Assembly (NCBI GenBank): GCA_035638255.1 | Contig: DASRAJ010000164.1 | Location: forward strand, 1-64,000 | Direction of reading: 5' to 3' | From: DASRAJ01 sp035638255 | GTDB lineage: Bacteria; Bacteroidota; Bacteroidia; Chitinophagales; UBA10324 | Length of the DNA stretch: 64,000 nucleotides | Shown: one piece after another, positions 45,483-53,779 of the stretch | Layout: every line of letters begins with the position of its first letter | Position numbering within the stretch: the first letter of the stretch is position 1 | Notes under the pieces: model-generated | What the model saw: only the letters and a program-made list of their open reading frames with translations | Database searches by the model: none | What the model was told of the DNA's origin: nothing | Program-made: the position numbers and the translations under genes

Positions 45483-46855
45483 AACTCAGCATTTTTTCTC
45501 ACTTCATCGAATGAAAATTGCTTCGTCATTTTTCCATTCTCAAAAACTGTTTGCAACAAATCTTCCCCCGGATCATTTTCATTTACCGTTTTGTAATTCC
45601 CGTTTTCAAAAATCAATTTGAGTTTCCCCTTCTTCGATCTTTTTCCCGAATCGGTAACAGGGTCTTTGTAAACCGCTCTTTCTTCACCATCTACTATGGC
45701 ACAACTGCATTTGAAAGCAAACTTCTGCGTGTCACGATCGAGTTTTTGCAGCAACGCTCCACCCATGCCGAAGGCGATATTATCTGCCGACCATTTATTT
45801 TTCTTCATGGCAAGAAGAATGTCACCGATGGATTCATAGTTCACTCCGTCGCCTTGTATCACGCGAACTTTTGGATTTAAAACTTTATATCCCTTAGCAT
45901 TCACATTGTAACCGAATTGTTCGCCGAGAATGGTCATCACTTTCAAAATTACTTCCACCGGATTTCCTGAATCAGGACGAATCACCAATGTTCCGTTTCT
46001 CTTTAATACTTCATCTTTCAATTCCTTTCCCCAAATAGCTGAACAGGCATTGTAAATGTCGTAAGAATCACTTACCACCGCGACCAATCCTTCAGGATAT
46101 TGCTGCAACATATTCCTGTAAGCATCTGCCTCATGTTCTCTTCCCCATGCAGTGATGGTGCTGTGCTCCGCGGCGGGAATTGAAACACCTGCAACATCAT
46201 TTGTATTATAGAAATCCTGGATGAAGCTCAAGCCCGCAATCGTATCCGTACCTTTAAAATTTACAAGGTGACCGGCTGCACCAATGGATGCAGATTCCAC
46301 GGATGATGTTCCGCGAAATCCGAAATCATGAAGCTTAAAATCAACCAATGAAGTATCACCGGTTTCAGCCAAAAATTTCAGAATCATTTTTTTTATGTGT
46401 CGTGACTGGGTAGAAACTGTGCTTCCGTACCAAACCTGCACAAGAAGTGTTTCTAAAAAATTAGTGAGCCAAAAACAATTCGCATCCGTATTCTCGATGG
46501 TCATCATCACGTTGCTGTATGGAATGCTTTTTCCTTCTGCCACCGCTTTAATGCGAACGGGTAATTGACCCTCATGTTTTTCTAAAATGTATTCCCATCC
46601 TTTCCTGTAAAACAATTTGGGGACAGTGAAATGTTTTGAATAAAGTTTTTCTGCTTCATCAATTTTTTCGGTGGTCACCACAGTTCCTTCAAGGTATTGC
46701 TTAAGTATCGGTTGCAATCCGAAAAAAGTGACGTCAGGAAATTTTCCGCCGCGGGATTCGAAGTAAGAATATATCTGAGTGGTGCCGGGCGGATATTGTT
46801 TGTAGTGACTGATCTTGTAGCTGTCAGTAAGCAGCATGATGTTATTGCGTATCAT
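45479..46855 (-). CDS. nadV: Nicotinamide phosphoribosyltransferase
   Basis: A 458-residue enzyme making NMN from nicotinamide and PRPP. Family motifs: TDSYKISHYKQYPPGT (10-25), YFESRGG, the FGFRGTSS phosphate region (178-185), the catalytic His231 in PAAEHSTI, the RPDSG loop (293-297), and FGMGGALLQKLDRDT. Near full length compared with animal NAMPT and bacterial NadV. It is the third gene of the operon. Confidence 0.93.
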   Translation of the reverse strand: MIRNNIMLLTDSYKISHYKQYPPGTTQIYSYFESRGGKFPDVTFFGLQPILKQYLEGTVVTTEKIDEAEKLYSKHFTVPKLFYRKGWEYILEKHEGQLPVRIKAVAEGKSIPYSNVMMTIENTDANCFWLTNFLETLLVQVWYGSTVSTQSRHIKKMILKFLAETGDTSLVDFKLHDFGFRGTSSVESASIGAAGHLVNFKGTDTIAGLSFIQDFYNTNDVAGVSIPAAEHSTITAWGREHEADAYRNMLQQYPEGLVAVVSDSYDIYNACSAIWGKELKDEVLKRNGTLVIRPDSGNPVEVILKVMTILGEQFGYNVNAKGYKVLNPKVRVIQGDGVNYESIGDILLAMKKNKWSADNIAFGMGGALLQKLDRDTQKFAFKCSCAIVDGEERAVYKDPVTDSGKRSKKGKLKLIFENGNYKTVNENDPGEDLLQTVFENGKMTKQFSFDEVRKNAEL

Positions 46856-47757
46856 AAAGAACGATTTAAGTTTTTCAATTGAAAGTATGAGAGGAAGGAA
46901 TGCAGCAGCGGAAGATGTTCATCCACAACTTGGTCTTCGGTAAGCTGATCCTGGCTGATCCACTTTAACTCAACCACGTCGTCCTCAGCCCTTGGTTCTC
47001 CGGACACATAATCTGCAGCAAAGAGGTGAGTAATGATTTTATCTTCTTCTCCCCTGTAGCGCCAGTCATCTATTTTGTGTGAAGCTATATACCTGATGTT
47101 CTCAATTTCTATTGCTGCTTCTTCCCGCACTTCACGTTTTGCTGCCTCTTCAAAGGAATTATCTGCGGGATCAGTGAAGCCACCGATGAAGCGAAATTTT
47201 TTCTCGTGCGCTTTTCTTGCAAGTAACACTTCTTTGTCACGAATAACTGCAACATCCACCGTTGGAAAAATTTTCGGGTATTGATTGAATGCCGCGTAAA
47301 TAACACCGGCCCGAAAATCCGGTGAGGACTTTACTTCTTTACTCACTTCAATGCGAAGATTTGTTCCTGTCATTCCTGCGCTCTCAGGAAGCACCACCGT
47401 TTCAAATACACCATGGTAATAGGGAATGAAGCTATCACGGCTCCCGTACAGAACTACTCCGTCAATGGGAGATACTTCCCGAATTCGCTTGTCAAGCTCT
47501 TTGCTCCAGTCATAATCATCAGGCATGTCGGGTAAACTGAGAACAGTGAGCCCGGGAAATTCTTTAGTGAGAAGTTCTTTCCGCGTCACAAAGTCAAGCG
47601 GATTTTTTCGTGTGACGAGCGCCGGAGAAACGCCAAGGAAAACAATGACCTTGTTATGCTTCGACTGAACGTGGCTGATTAAATCAATATGACCGGGATG
47701 TAGCTGATGCACCTGGAACCTCCCGATGATCACTCCGATTTCTTTTTCGTTATTCAT
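46852..47757 (-). CDS. nadM: Bifunctional NMN adenylyltransferase / Nudix hydrolase
   Basis: A 301-residue fusion. The N-terminal nucleotidylyltransferase (about 1-175) shows GRFQ (12-15), HPGH (20-23) and GTNLR, and should convert NMN plus ATP to NAD+. The C-terminal Nudix domain has the box GGFTDPADNSFEEAAKREV then REE; the REVREE core is intact, but the box is one residue longer than usual and the terminal Gly is Ala. Such fusions (for example cyanobacterial slr0787) hydrolyse ADP-ribose. Overlaps nadV by four bases. Confidence 0.9.
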   Translation of the reverse strand: MNNEKEIGVIIGRFQVHQLHPGHIDLISHVQSKHNKVIVFLGVSPALVTRKNPLDFVTRKELLTKEFPGLTVLSLPDMPDDYDWSKELDKRIREVSPIDGVVLYGSRDSFIPYYHGVFETVVLPESAGMTGTNLRIEVSKEVKSSPDFRAGVIYAAFNQYPKIFPTVDVAVIRDKEVLLARKAHEKKFRFIGGFTDPADNSFEEAAKREVREEAAIEIENIRYIASHKIDDWRYRGEEDKIITHLFAADYVSGEPRAEDDVVELKWISQDQLTEDQVVDEHLPLLHSFLSYFQLKNLNRSL

Positions 47758-47769
47758 GATGCAAATTTT

Positions 47770-48468
47770 TTAGAGTTGAAAACTGAATCCTTTTGTTGTG
47801 AGCTTATGATACTTTCCTTTGTTGAACTGAAAAAGTGTTGCAGGCTTTCCGGGTGCGCCTGTGATTCGCTTTTCTTTCACACGCTCCAGCAATTTCATGG
47901 AGAGAATCTTCTTGGTAAAGTTTCTCCTGTCAAGCTTTCTTTCGAGAATGGTTTCATACAAGTGATGCAACTGGCTGACGGAAAATTGGCGCGGAAGCAA
48001 TTCAAAACCGATGGGCTGATAGACTAATTTGCCTTGTAATCTCTTTAAAGCCGTTTCTGCAATGTGACGATGATCAAAGGCAAGGGATGGAATTTTTTTT
48101 ACAGGATGCCATGCAGCCGCATCATTAAAATGTCCCGCCACAGGCTGAAGCTGACCGGCATTTACAAGTGCATAGTAAGCGATGGAGATCACCCGCTCTC
48201 TCGGATCGCGCTTCAGGTTGCTGAATGTGTAAAGCTGTTCGATGAAGACATTCCTGATTCCGGCCTCTTCCTTTAAAAGGCGTTGAGCACATTCATCCGC
48301 TGTTTCCTTCATCGAAATAAATCCACCGGGTAGTGCCCACTTCCCCTTGTATGGCTGAATGGCTCTCTTCACCAGTAAGAGCTTCAGTTCATTTTCTCTT
48401 ACTCCGAAAATCACACAGTCAGTGGTAACTGCTGCGCGGGGATATTGATAGGTGAATTGCTTTTTCAT
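47770..48468 (-). CDS. nrtR: NrtR-type Nudix-related transcriptional repressor
   Basis: A 232-residue regulator of the NrtR family: an N-terminal Nudix-like domain (CVIFGVRENELKLLLVKR, box GGFISMKETADECAQRLLKE at 48-67) and a C-terminal winged-helix domain (PRQFSVSQLHHLYETIL, RNFTKKILSM, GKPATLFQFNK). The catalytic REx2EE is RLLKEE, so the first Glu is lost, as expected for an ADP-ribose sensor that does not cleave. It is the first gene of the operon and its two putative operators lie directly upstream. Confidence 0.88.
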   Translation of the reverse strand: MKKQFTYQYPRAAVTTDCVIFGVRENELKLLLVKRAIQPYKGKWALPGGFISMKETADECAQRLLKEEAGIRNVFIEQLYTFSNLKRDPRERVISIAYYALVNAGQLQPVAGHFNDAAAWHPVKKIPSLAFDHRHIAETALKRLQGKLVYQPIGFELLPRQFSVSQLHHLYETILERKLDRRNFTKKILSMKLLERVKEKRITGAPGKPATLFQFNKGKYHKLTTKGFSFQL

Positions 48469-48489
48469 TTTGTGTAATTATTACACAAA
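48469..48489 (-). promoter_or_regulatory. Putative NrtR operator 1
   Basis: A 21-bp perfect palindrome about a single central base, core TGTGTA-N5-TACACA, touching the start codon of nrtR. It lies 52 bp centre-to-centre (about five helix turns) from a second palindrome with the same core and spacing, consistent with autoregulation and joint binding. Confidence 0.7.
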
Positions 48490-48521
48490 TGTACGACGGC
48501 ATTTCAATTCTCCAAATTTAT

Positions 48522-48540
48522 TTGTGTATTTTATACACAA
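48522..48540 (-). promoter_or_regulatory. Putative NrtR operator 2
   Basis: A 19-bp palindrome TTGTGTA-TTTTA-TACACAA with the same TGTGTA-N5-TACACA core as operator 1; the central bases differ, which argues for a conserved protein-binding site. Confidence 0.7.
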
Positions 48541-48782
48541 TTATTTTAACGAAGTCGTTGTGATATTTCAATTCGGTGTCGCGGTGGTCTCACTATAATT
48601 CGGGAACCATGATGCGAAGGTTGCTTCTAATGACATATTCCTCAATCAGTCATCCCGGGAAATCGGGATTACAATTCAAGCAGAGATCTGTCAGCGTGTG
48701 AAGAAGTTTCCTTACAATGACCCGTTAACACACTTCGTGTCATTCCTGACGTAGGAGGAATCTGAATGGTCAGAAAAGGAAA
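48541..48782. repeat. Intergenic stretch with decayed palindromic repeat
   Basis: No gene seen. Around 48650-48770 occur GTCATCCCGGGAAATCGGG, AAGAAGTTTCCTTACAATGAC and GTCATTCCTGACGTAGGAGG, typical pieces of the GTCAT/ATGAC intergenic repeat family. Confidence 0.5.
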
Positions 48783-49658
48783 TCATTTCGGTAAATATTT
48801 TCCCGTTATGGCATCCACTAAATCCCGAATGTCATTCTTGTTGAGGTTGAAGACACTCAAGCCATCATACTTTGCCACATAGACAGTTTCTTTGGTTTGC
48901 AGATCATAGACAAAAACAAATTTAGCATCAGAATACACAGGCATAAACAAGCAATACCGTTCGTCTTTTTCATCAATCGCCTCGCTTACTCCTTTTGCTT
49001 CCGCCACTCTCTTTTCGTAGGGATAGTCATCAAATACTTCCATCGGAATAGCAGTCTTTGCAAAGCCCCATCCCCACTTCTTTGCGTTGACTTCCTGCTT
49101 CGAAATAAGAAGGATTTTGGTTTTGAGAACCGAAGCTTTGATGTTGACTTTGTTTGCAACCGGATCGAAAACATCTAACCCGGTATAGTTGTTATCTATC
49201 ATAATTTGCATGGCGTCGTTTAATCCCTTCACCACAAAATCAAGCCGCCATGCAGCCGCGGTCAAATCTGTCTCCTGGGAAAAATCATCAAAGGCTGCCC
49301 CTGCAATCACCGGACAATAAATAATTTTCTGAGAAGGCTTCTCACGATCCACGATCATTAACTTTTTCCCAAACCAAAAATTGGTTGAGTATTCTATGAA
49401 AATCATGTAGATCTGGCCTTCAACATCTTCCTTTTTTTCTGCAACATCAGTAACAAACTCCACTTCTTTTAATTTCCAAAACTGTTGCACGGCATTCTTT
49501 AGAGATGAATCGAAATTAGGTTCGCCCGTTAGGACTACTTTCATTTTCGGGCAATGAATAAAGTCCTGCATAGTTTTCTTCTTACCGATATAGTATTGGG
49601 ATTTTACAGTGAGGGAACAAAATATGATAAGAAGGAAAGCAATCAGTCTGGTTTTCAT
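48783..49658 (-). CDS. Hypothetical secreted protein
   Basis: A 291-residue protein with a signal peptide ending TVKSQ. It has two similar-looking alpha/beta halves (MKVVLTGEPNFDSSLKNAVQ and KTKILLISKQEVNAK), and a C-terminal FVYDLQTKETVYVAKYDG. Unrecognised family; periplasmic or outer membrane-associated. Confidence 0.6.
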   Translation of the reverse strand: MKTRLIAFLLIIFCSLTVKSQYYIGKKKTMQDFIHCPKMKVVLTGEPNFDSSLKNAVQQFWKLKEVEFVTDVAEKKEDVEGQIYMIFIEYSTNFWFGKKLMIVDREKPSQKIIYCPVIAGAAFDDFSQETDLTAAAWRLDFVVKGLNDAMQIMIDNNYTGLDVFDPVANKVNIKASVLKTKILLISKQEVNAKKWGWGFAKTAIPMEVFDDYPYEKRVAEAKGVSEAIDEKDERYCLFMPVYSDAKFVFVYDLQTKETVYVAKYDGLSVFNLNKNDIRDLVDAITGKYLPK

Positions 49659-49831
49659 GAAGCTTAATTTTTTGTTTGACCCGTCACAACATTGCCTAAA
49701 GTTGTTCCATCATCTTGCAGACGAAAAACCAAAGTGCAATCGTAGTATGAAGTGCTTTCAAACGTAATGAAAAGTTTTTGATGAAAGAAAGCTTTAAATT
49801 TGATAGACTCATTTGATTCACCCCTCAAGCT

Positions 49832-51298
49832 ATGAAAAACTTTTTCCTTACTTCTCTTCTATCTCTCATTTCCCTCAGCAGCTTTTCCACCACTTATTAC
49901 GTCAGCAATTCCGGAAGCAACAGCAATGACGGACTAACATCCCCCACGGCCTTCCTCACGCTGCAACATGCATCAGATATAGTAACTGCAGGTGATTCAG
50001 TGGTTGTGTTAGCGGGAACCTACACCGGGTTCTATCAAACCACAAGCGGAACATCTTCTCAGCGAATCATATTCGCTGCACAAGAGGGAGCGGTGATTAC
50101 TCAACCTAACGCGACAACAGATGATGGAATAAACCTCGAAGGAGCAAGTTACATCACCATTGAAGGCTTCAAAGTGTTCGGCATGCCGCGCACAGGCATA
50201 CGAACCGTTACGAATGATCACGTTATCATCAGAAACAATGTTTGCGACAGTTGTGAAGTTTGGGGAATCCTTACAGGCTTCAGCGATTATATTCTCATCG
50301 AGAACAATACATGCACGCGCGCCGTCGAACAACACGGAATTTATTTCGGCAACAGCGCCGACTATCCTGTGATACGAAGCAATCTCTGCTGGGGAAATAA
50401 CGACTGCGGAATTCACATGAATGGCGATGCAAGTCTGGGCGGCGATGGAATTATTTCTTATGGATTGGTAGAGAATAATATCTGTTACGACAATGGTGTC
50501 GGCGGTGGCTCGGCCATCAACTGCGACGGGGTGCAGCATACCATTATTCAAAACAACCTCTTATACAACAATCACGCAAGCGGCATCTCCCTTTTTCGGA
50601 TTGACGGGGGTGGCGGATCGAATTACAATGTAGTAGTGAACAACACCATCCTGCAACCTTCAGATGGAAGGTGGGCATTGAACATCTCCGACGGAAGCAC
50701 GAACAACATTGCGTTCAACAACATCCTGTACAGCACGCATGTATTCAGGGGAAGCATTAGCATTGACGCGGCCAGTATGACCGGCTTCAAAAGCAATTTC
50801 AATATTCAAACGGATCGCATGAGCACTGACGGTGGAAACACGGTAATCACACTTGCTCTATGGCAACAGAACACGCAGCTTGACAGCAATTCATTCATCG
50901 CATTGCCGGCTCAGTTATTTGTGAATGCTGTTGATGATTATCATTTGTCATTTACAAGTCCCGCAATCGATCAAGGCACAGAAAGTTATTTTTCAATCGC
51001 TGCTCCTGCTAATGATCTTGATGGCGCTCCCCGACCGTTCATAAATGGGTTCGACATTGGCTGCTATGAAGCATTTCCTTCTGGCATTCAGGAAACCTTT
51101 AATCAACAAACAAGCGACGAGATTGCAGCAGGTGATGAAGTGCTTTTGTTTGATCTCTCCGGAAGACTTGCTTTTGATGGTCAAAAGCCAGAGTTGGAAA
51201 CTGCAATAAAAAAAATAGGGTGCGGATTGTATTGCTACGTCGCCTATTCTTCACAAACGAAAATTATTAAGCGGGGGAAAATTTTCGTAGCACAATGA
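49832..51298 (+). CDS. Right-handed parallel beta-helix secreted protein
   Basis: A 488-residue exported protein: signal peptide ending SFSTTYYV, a DUF1565-like N-terminus (SNSGSNSNDGLTSPTAFL, GDSVVVLAGTY), then PbH1 beta-helix repeats rich in NN and VRN ladders (YITIEGFKVFG, VIIRNNVCDSC, ILIENNTC, YNVVVNNTIL), as in polysaccharide lyases and hydrolases. The C-terminal 55 residues resemble a shortened T9SS sorting domain (LFDLSGRLAF ... CGLYCYV). Catalytic residues were not assigned. Confidence 0.78.
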   Translation: MKNFFLTSLLSLISLSSFSTTYYVSNSGSNSNDGLTSPTAFLTLQHASDIVTAGDSVVVLAGTYTGFYQTTSGTSSQRIIFAAQEGAVITQPNATTDDGINLEGASYITIEGFKVFGMPRTGIRTVTNDHVIIRNNVCDSCEVWGILTGFSDYILIENNTCTRAVEQHGIYFGNSADYPVIRSNLCWGNNDCGIHMNGDASLGGDGIISYGLVENNICYDNGVGGGSAINCDGVQHTIIQNNLLYNNHASGISLFRIDGGGGSNYNVVVNNTILQPSDGRWALNISDGSTNNIAFNNILYSTHVFRGSISIDAASMTGFKSNFNIQTDRMSTDGGNTVITLALWQQNTQLDSNSFIALPAQLFVNAVDDYHLSFTSPAIDQGTESYFSIAAPANDLDGAPRPFINGFDIGCYEAFPSGIQETFNQQTSDEIAAGDEVLLFDLSGRLAFDGQKPELETAIKKIGCGLYCYVAYSSQTKIIKRGKIFVAQ

Positions 51299-51371
51299 GA
51301 AATGATGGTATACCATTTCCCTGCTGGTATCTATCTGACCTTTTCGTATGAAGCTGCGAAATATTGCAGGC

Positions 51372-51379
51372 TATATTTG
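51372..51379 (+). promoter_or_regulatory. TAnnTTTG promoter box
   Basis: TATATTTG 18 bp before the DUF2007-like gene start. Confidence 0.35.
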
Positions 51380-51396
51380 TCACTCTTCCCTTCAAG

Positions 51397-52311
51397 ATGA
51401 AAGAGTTTTCTCCCCCCATTCGATCACGTTCAACCGATGAGCTGATCCTTATTGTACAAGGTGAAGGCTGGGATGCAGATGCTATTGAACAGGCTCAGGA
51501 AGAATTGAATAAAAGGAATATTTCTGATGACACCCAATGGAACCGATGGCGGGAATTGCATCCTAAATACGGAAGCGATCAGCAGGTAATTTTCGAGCGC
51601 GGTGAACCAATTGTTACGGTCTCAACATTTTCTTTCCCGCATCAATTGCTTTTGATCAGAAGCGTTTTGGAAAGTGAAGGCATTCACTGTTTCACAAAAG
51701 ATGAATTAACCATACAGATTATGCCTCTCTATTCGCTTGCCATTGGTGGCATCAAGCTGCAGGCTTTTGAAAGTGATGCTATTCGTGCAAGAGCTGTTCT
51801 TCAGGAAGAAGGATATGAAAGAGATCCCGTAGATGCCAATTCGCTTGTTCAGAAAATAGTATCAACCCTCCAACAAATTCCTATTGTCAAAGAATTCCAT
51901 TTCTCTGTTCACAACTTACTTATTGCGGGAGCAGCTCTCTTTGCATTGTTCATGCTCATTAGTATTCTCACGAAACCCGGAGATGCAGATCTTCTTATGA
52001 ATCATATCTGGTGCGTACAAAAAATGGTTTACAGGGACAGTGTCCTTTCACCGGGCTCACTCGGGTTGAAAGTAGTTTACTCAAATGGTTGTGATGAGCA
52101 AATAACTTTTCGTGACAATGCCAGTGTAACGTTGCCGGGCTTCAATACTTTTCCCGTCACAGGACACTGGAGCGCAGGGCATTCCAAAGTCATGATTCAG
52201 ATACCGGACACATTGAATAAGATTTATGAGGACACCTTCATCATTAATATGAATCGGGGCGATTTACAGTTATACGGAAACCACTTGGTTATTTATTGCA
52301 GCGAGATGTAG
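51397..52311 (+). CDS. DUF2007-like protein with one membrane helix
   Basis: A 304-residue protein; I start at MKEFSPPI since the preceding 11 residues fall on the promoter box. Residues 5-55 look like a small helical domain (SRSTDELILIVQGEGWDADA). Residues about 70-140 show the DUF2007 putative signal-transducing domain (HQLLLIRSVLESEGIHCF, LAIGGIKLQAFESDAIRARA). A single membrane helix follows at about 180-198. The C-terminal 100 residues are extracytoplasmic. Function unknown. Confidence 0.65.
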   Translation: MKEFSPPIRSRSTDELILIVQGEGWDADAIEQAQEELNKRNISDDTQWNRWRELHPKYGSDQQVIFERGEPIVTVSTFSFPHQLLLIRSVLESEGIHCFTKDELTIQIMPLYSLAIGGIKLQAFESDAIRARAVLQEEGYERDPVDANSLVQKIVSTLQQIPIVKEFHFSVHNLLIAGAALFALFMLISILTKPGDADLLMNHIWCVQKMVYRDSVLSPGSLGLKVVYSNGCDEQITFRDNASVTLPGFNTFPVTGHWSAGHSKVMIQIPDTLNKIYEDTFIINMNRGDLQLYGNHLVIYCSEM

Positions 52312-52315
52312 ATCT

Positions 52316-53719
52316 TTATTCCTTCATCAACTTCGCAATTTTCTTTTGGTCGCCGGCCATCAGCTCGAGAATATAAATTCCTGAAGTAACATGACTGAGG
52401 TTAATCTTCAGTTGCAAGTTTCTCACCACAACCTTTTGTGAAAGAATTTCTTTTCCACTTAAATCAGTGACAGAGATGCTAACCTTTTGATTGTTGAAAG
52501 AAGGTGCATTGCATGTAGCATATTCAGTCACCGGGTTGGGATAAATTGTGAACTCATCAAGTGGAGCCCCCTGCATAATATTTGTCGCATCGCCTATCTT
52601 AACAAAGCCGCAATTTGGATTTGCGCCGTTGCTGCCATTGAAATCAATCAGCTTCGTGCACGTGTTTGTGAGAATATCAAATTTGAAAACAGTCCCATAA
52701 TTATTCAGGCCTCCTGTTGAGGTAGTTCCATAAAGAAAATTTCCCGCTTGCATTAGGTTTCCAAGCGGAAATATTCCAAGAGAATGACTCAGGTCGAATA
52801 ACTTAGTGTAAACATTAGTGGCAGGATCAATGCTGAATATAACACCGCTGTCTGCACCACCCTGTGTGGTGAGTCCATACAGCATTCCATTGGTAGCCTG
52901 CATCAAAGTGCCTTCAGGTAATGCACCATTAGATCCGTTAAAATCATAAAATTTTTCAAAGCTGTTCATTGCGGGATCGAAACTATAAATCACCCCATAG
53001 CCATAGGTACCGCCATTGTGAGTCATCCCATATAATTTTCCATTGCTTGCCTGTATCAGGCCACCGTTCGGGATCGCACCATCTATAGTATTAAAAGCGT
53101 GAAGCTCGGTGAAGGAATTGTCAGTAGGATCAAATCTATAAATCGCTCCTGAATAGCTGAGGCTTCCGCCCCAGGAAGCGGTTCCATAAAGTTTTCCATC
53201 GGTTGCAATAACAGGTGAACTGAAGGGATTTGTTCCGGTTAATTCGTTCAAATCATATAGATCAGAATAAACTCCGGTAGCTATATTATAAGAGTAAATT
53301 ACACCGTAGGTAGAATATCCGCCCGAAGCTCCGGTTCCATAAAGAATTCCATCCTTTTCAACCACGGCACTCCAGGGAAAATCCCCATGAGCAATATCAA
53401 AATCATAAACATCGGAGTAAACGCCGCTGACCGGATTATACCGGTAGAGCGTGCAACTATAGTAAATACCACCATTCAAACAGGCCCCGTAGAAGTTACC
53501 ATCACTTGCCATGAATAAATTGCCCATAGGATGCCAGCCTTCAGGCGCACTAAGGTTAAAGGAGGCATTAAAATTAGTTCCGTCAACATTCATATTGAAA
53601 ATGGTTCCCTGGTTGTATACACCACCCGATTGAGTCGTTCCCCATATTTGTGGATTCTGCGCAAGCAATTGTGTAGGGATGAAAAGCCCGATGTAAATGA
53701 GAAGATGTTTAGTTTTCAT
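52316..53719 (-). CDS. GloVer-repeat T9SS cargo protein (copy 1)
   Basis: A 467-residue exported protein of the choice-of-anchor tandem-repeat GloVer type: signal peptide (FIPTQLLAQ), about nine repeats built on DGxLYGxTxxGGxxxxGVIYSxD and LHDFNxxxGAxPxGxL, and a T9SS type A sorting domain (FTIYPNPVTEYATC, TSGIYILEL, KLMKE). A tandem paralog follows in the same orientation. Confidence 0.85.
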   Translation of the reverse strand: MKTKHLLIYIGLFIPTQLLAQNPQIWGTTQSGGVYNQGTIFNMNVDGTNFNASFNLSAPEGWHPMGNLFMASDGNFYGACLNGGIYYSCTLYRYNPVSGVYSDVYDFDIAHGDFPWSAVVEKDGILYGTGASGGYSTYGVIYSYNIATGVYSDLYDLNELTGTNPFSSPVIATDGKLYGTASWGGSLSYSGAIYRFDPTDNSFTELHAFNTIDGAIPNGGLIQASNGKLYGMTHNGGTYGYGVIYSFDPAMNSFEKFYDFNGSNGALPEGTLMQATNGMLYGLTTQGGADSGVIFSIDPATNVYTKLFDLSHSLGIFPLGNLMQAGNFLYGTTSTGGLNNYGTVFKFDILTNTCTKLIDFNGSNGANPNCGFVKIGDATNIMQGAPLDEFTIYPNPVTEYATCNAPSFNNQKVSISVTDLSGKEILSQKVVVRNLQLKINLSHVTSGIYILELMAGDQKKIAKLMKE

Positions 53720-53779
53720 AGTGCGGAGTTTATGTTATGAATAATACAAATAACTTTTCACGAGATGAGAATAATCTTT

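Noticed and set aside
43618..48468. The NAD+ operon as an integrated prophage region
   Set aside because: No structural, replication or integrase genes are present nearby; the flanks are ordinary chromosomal genes.
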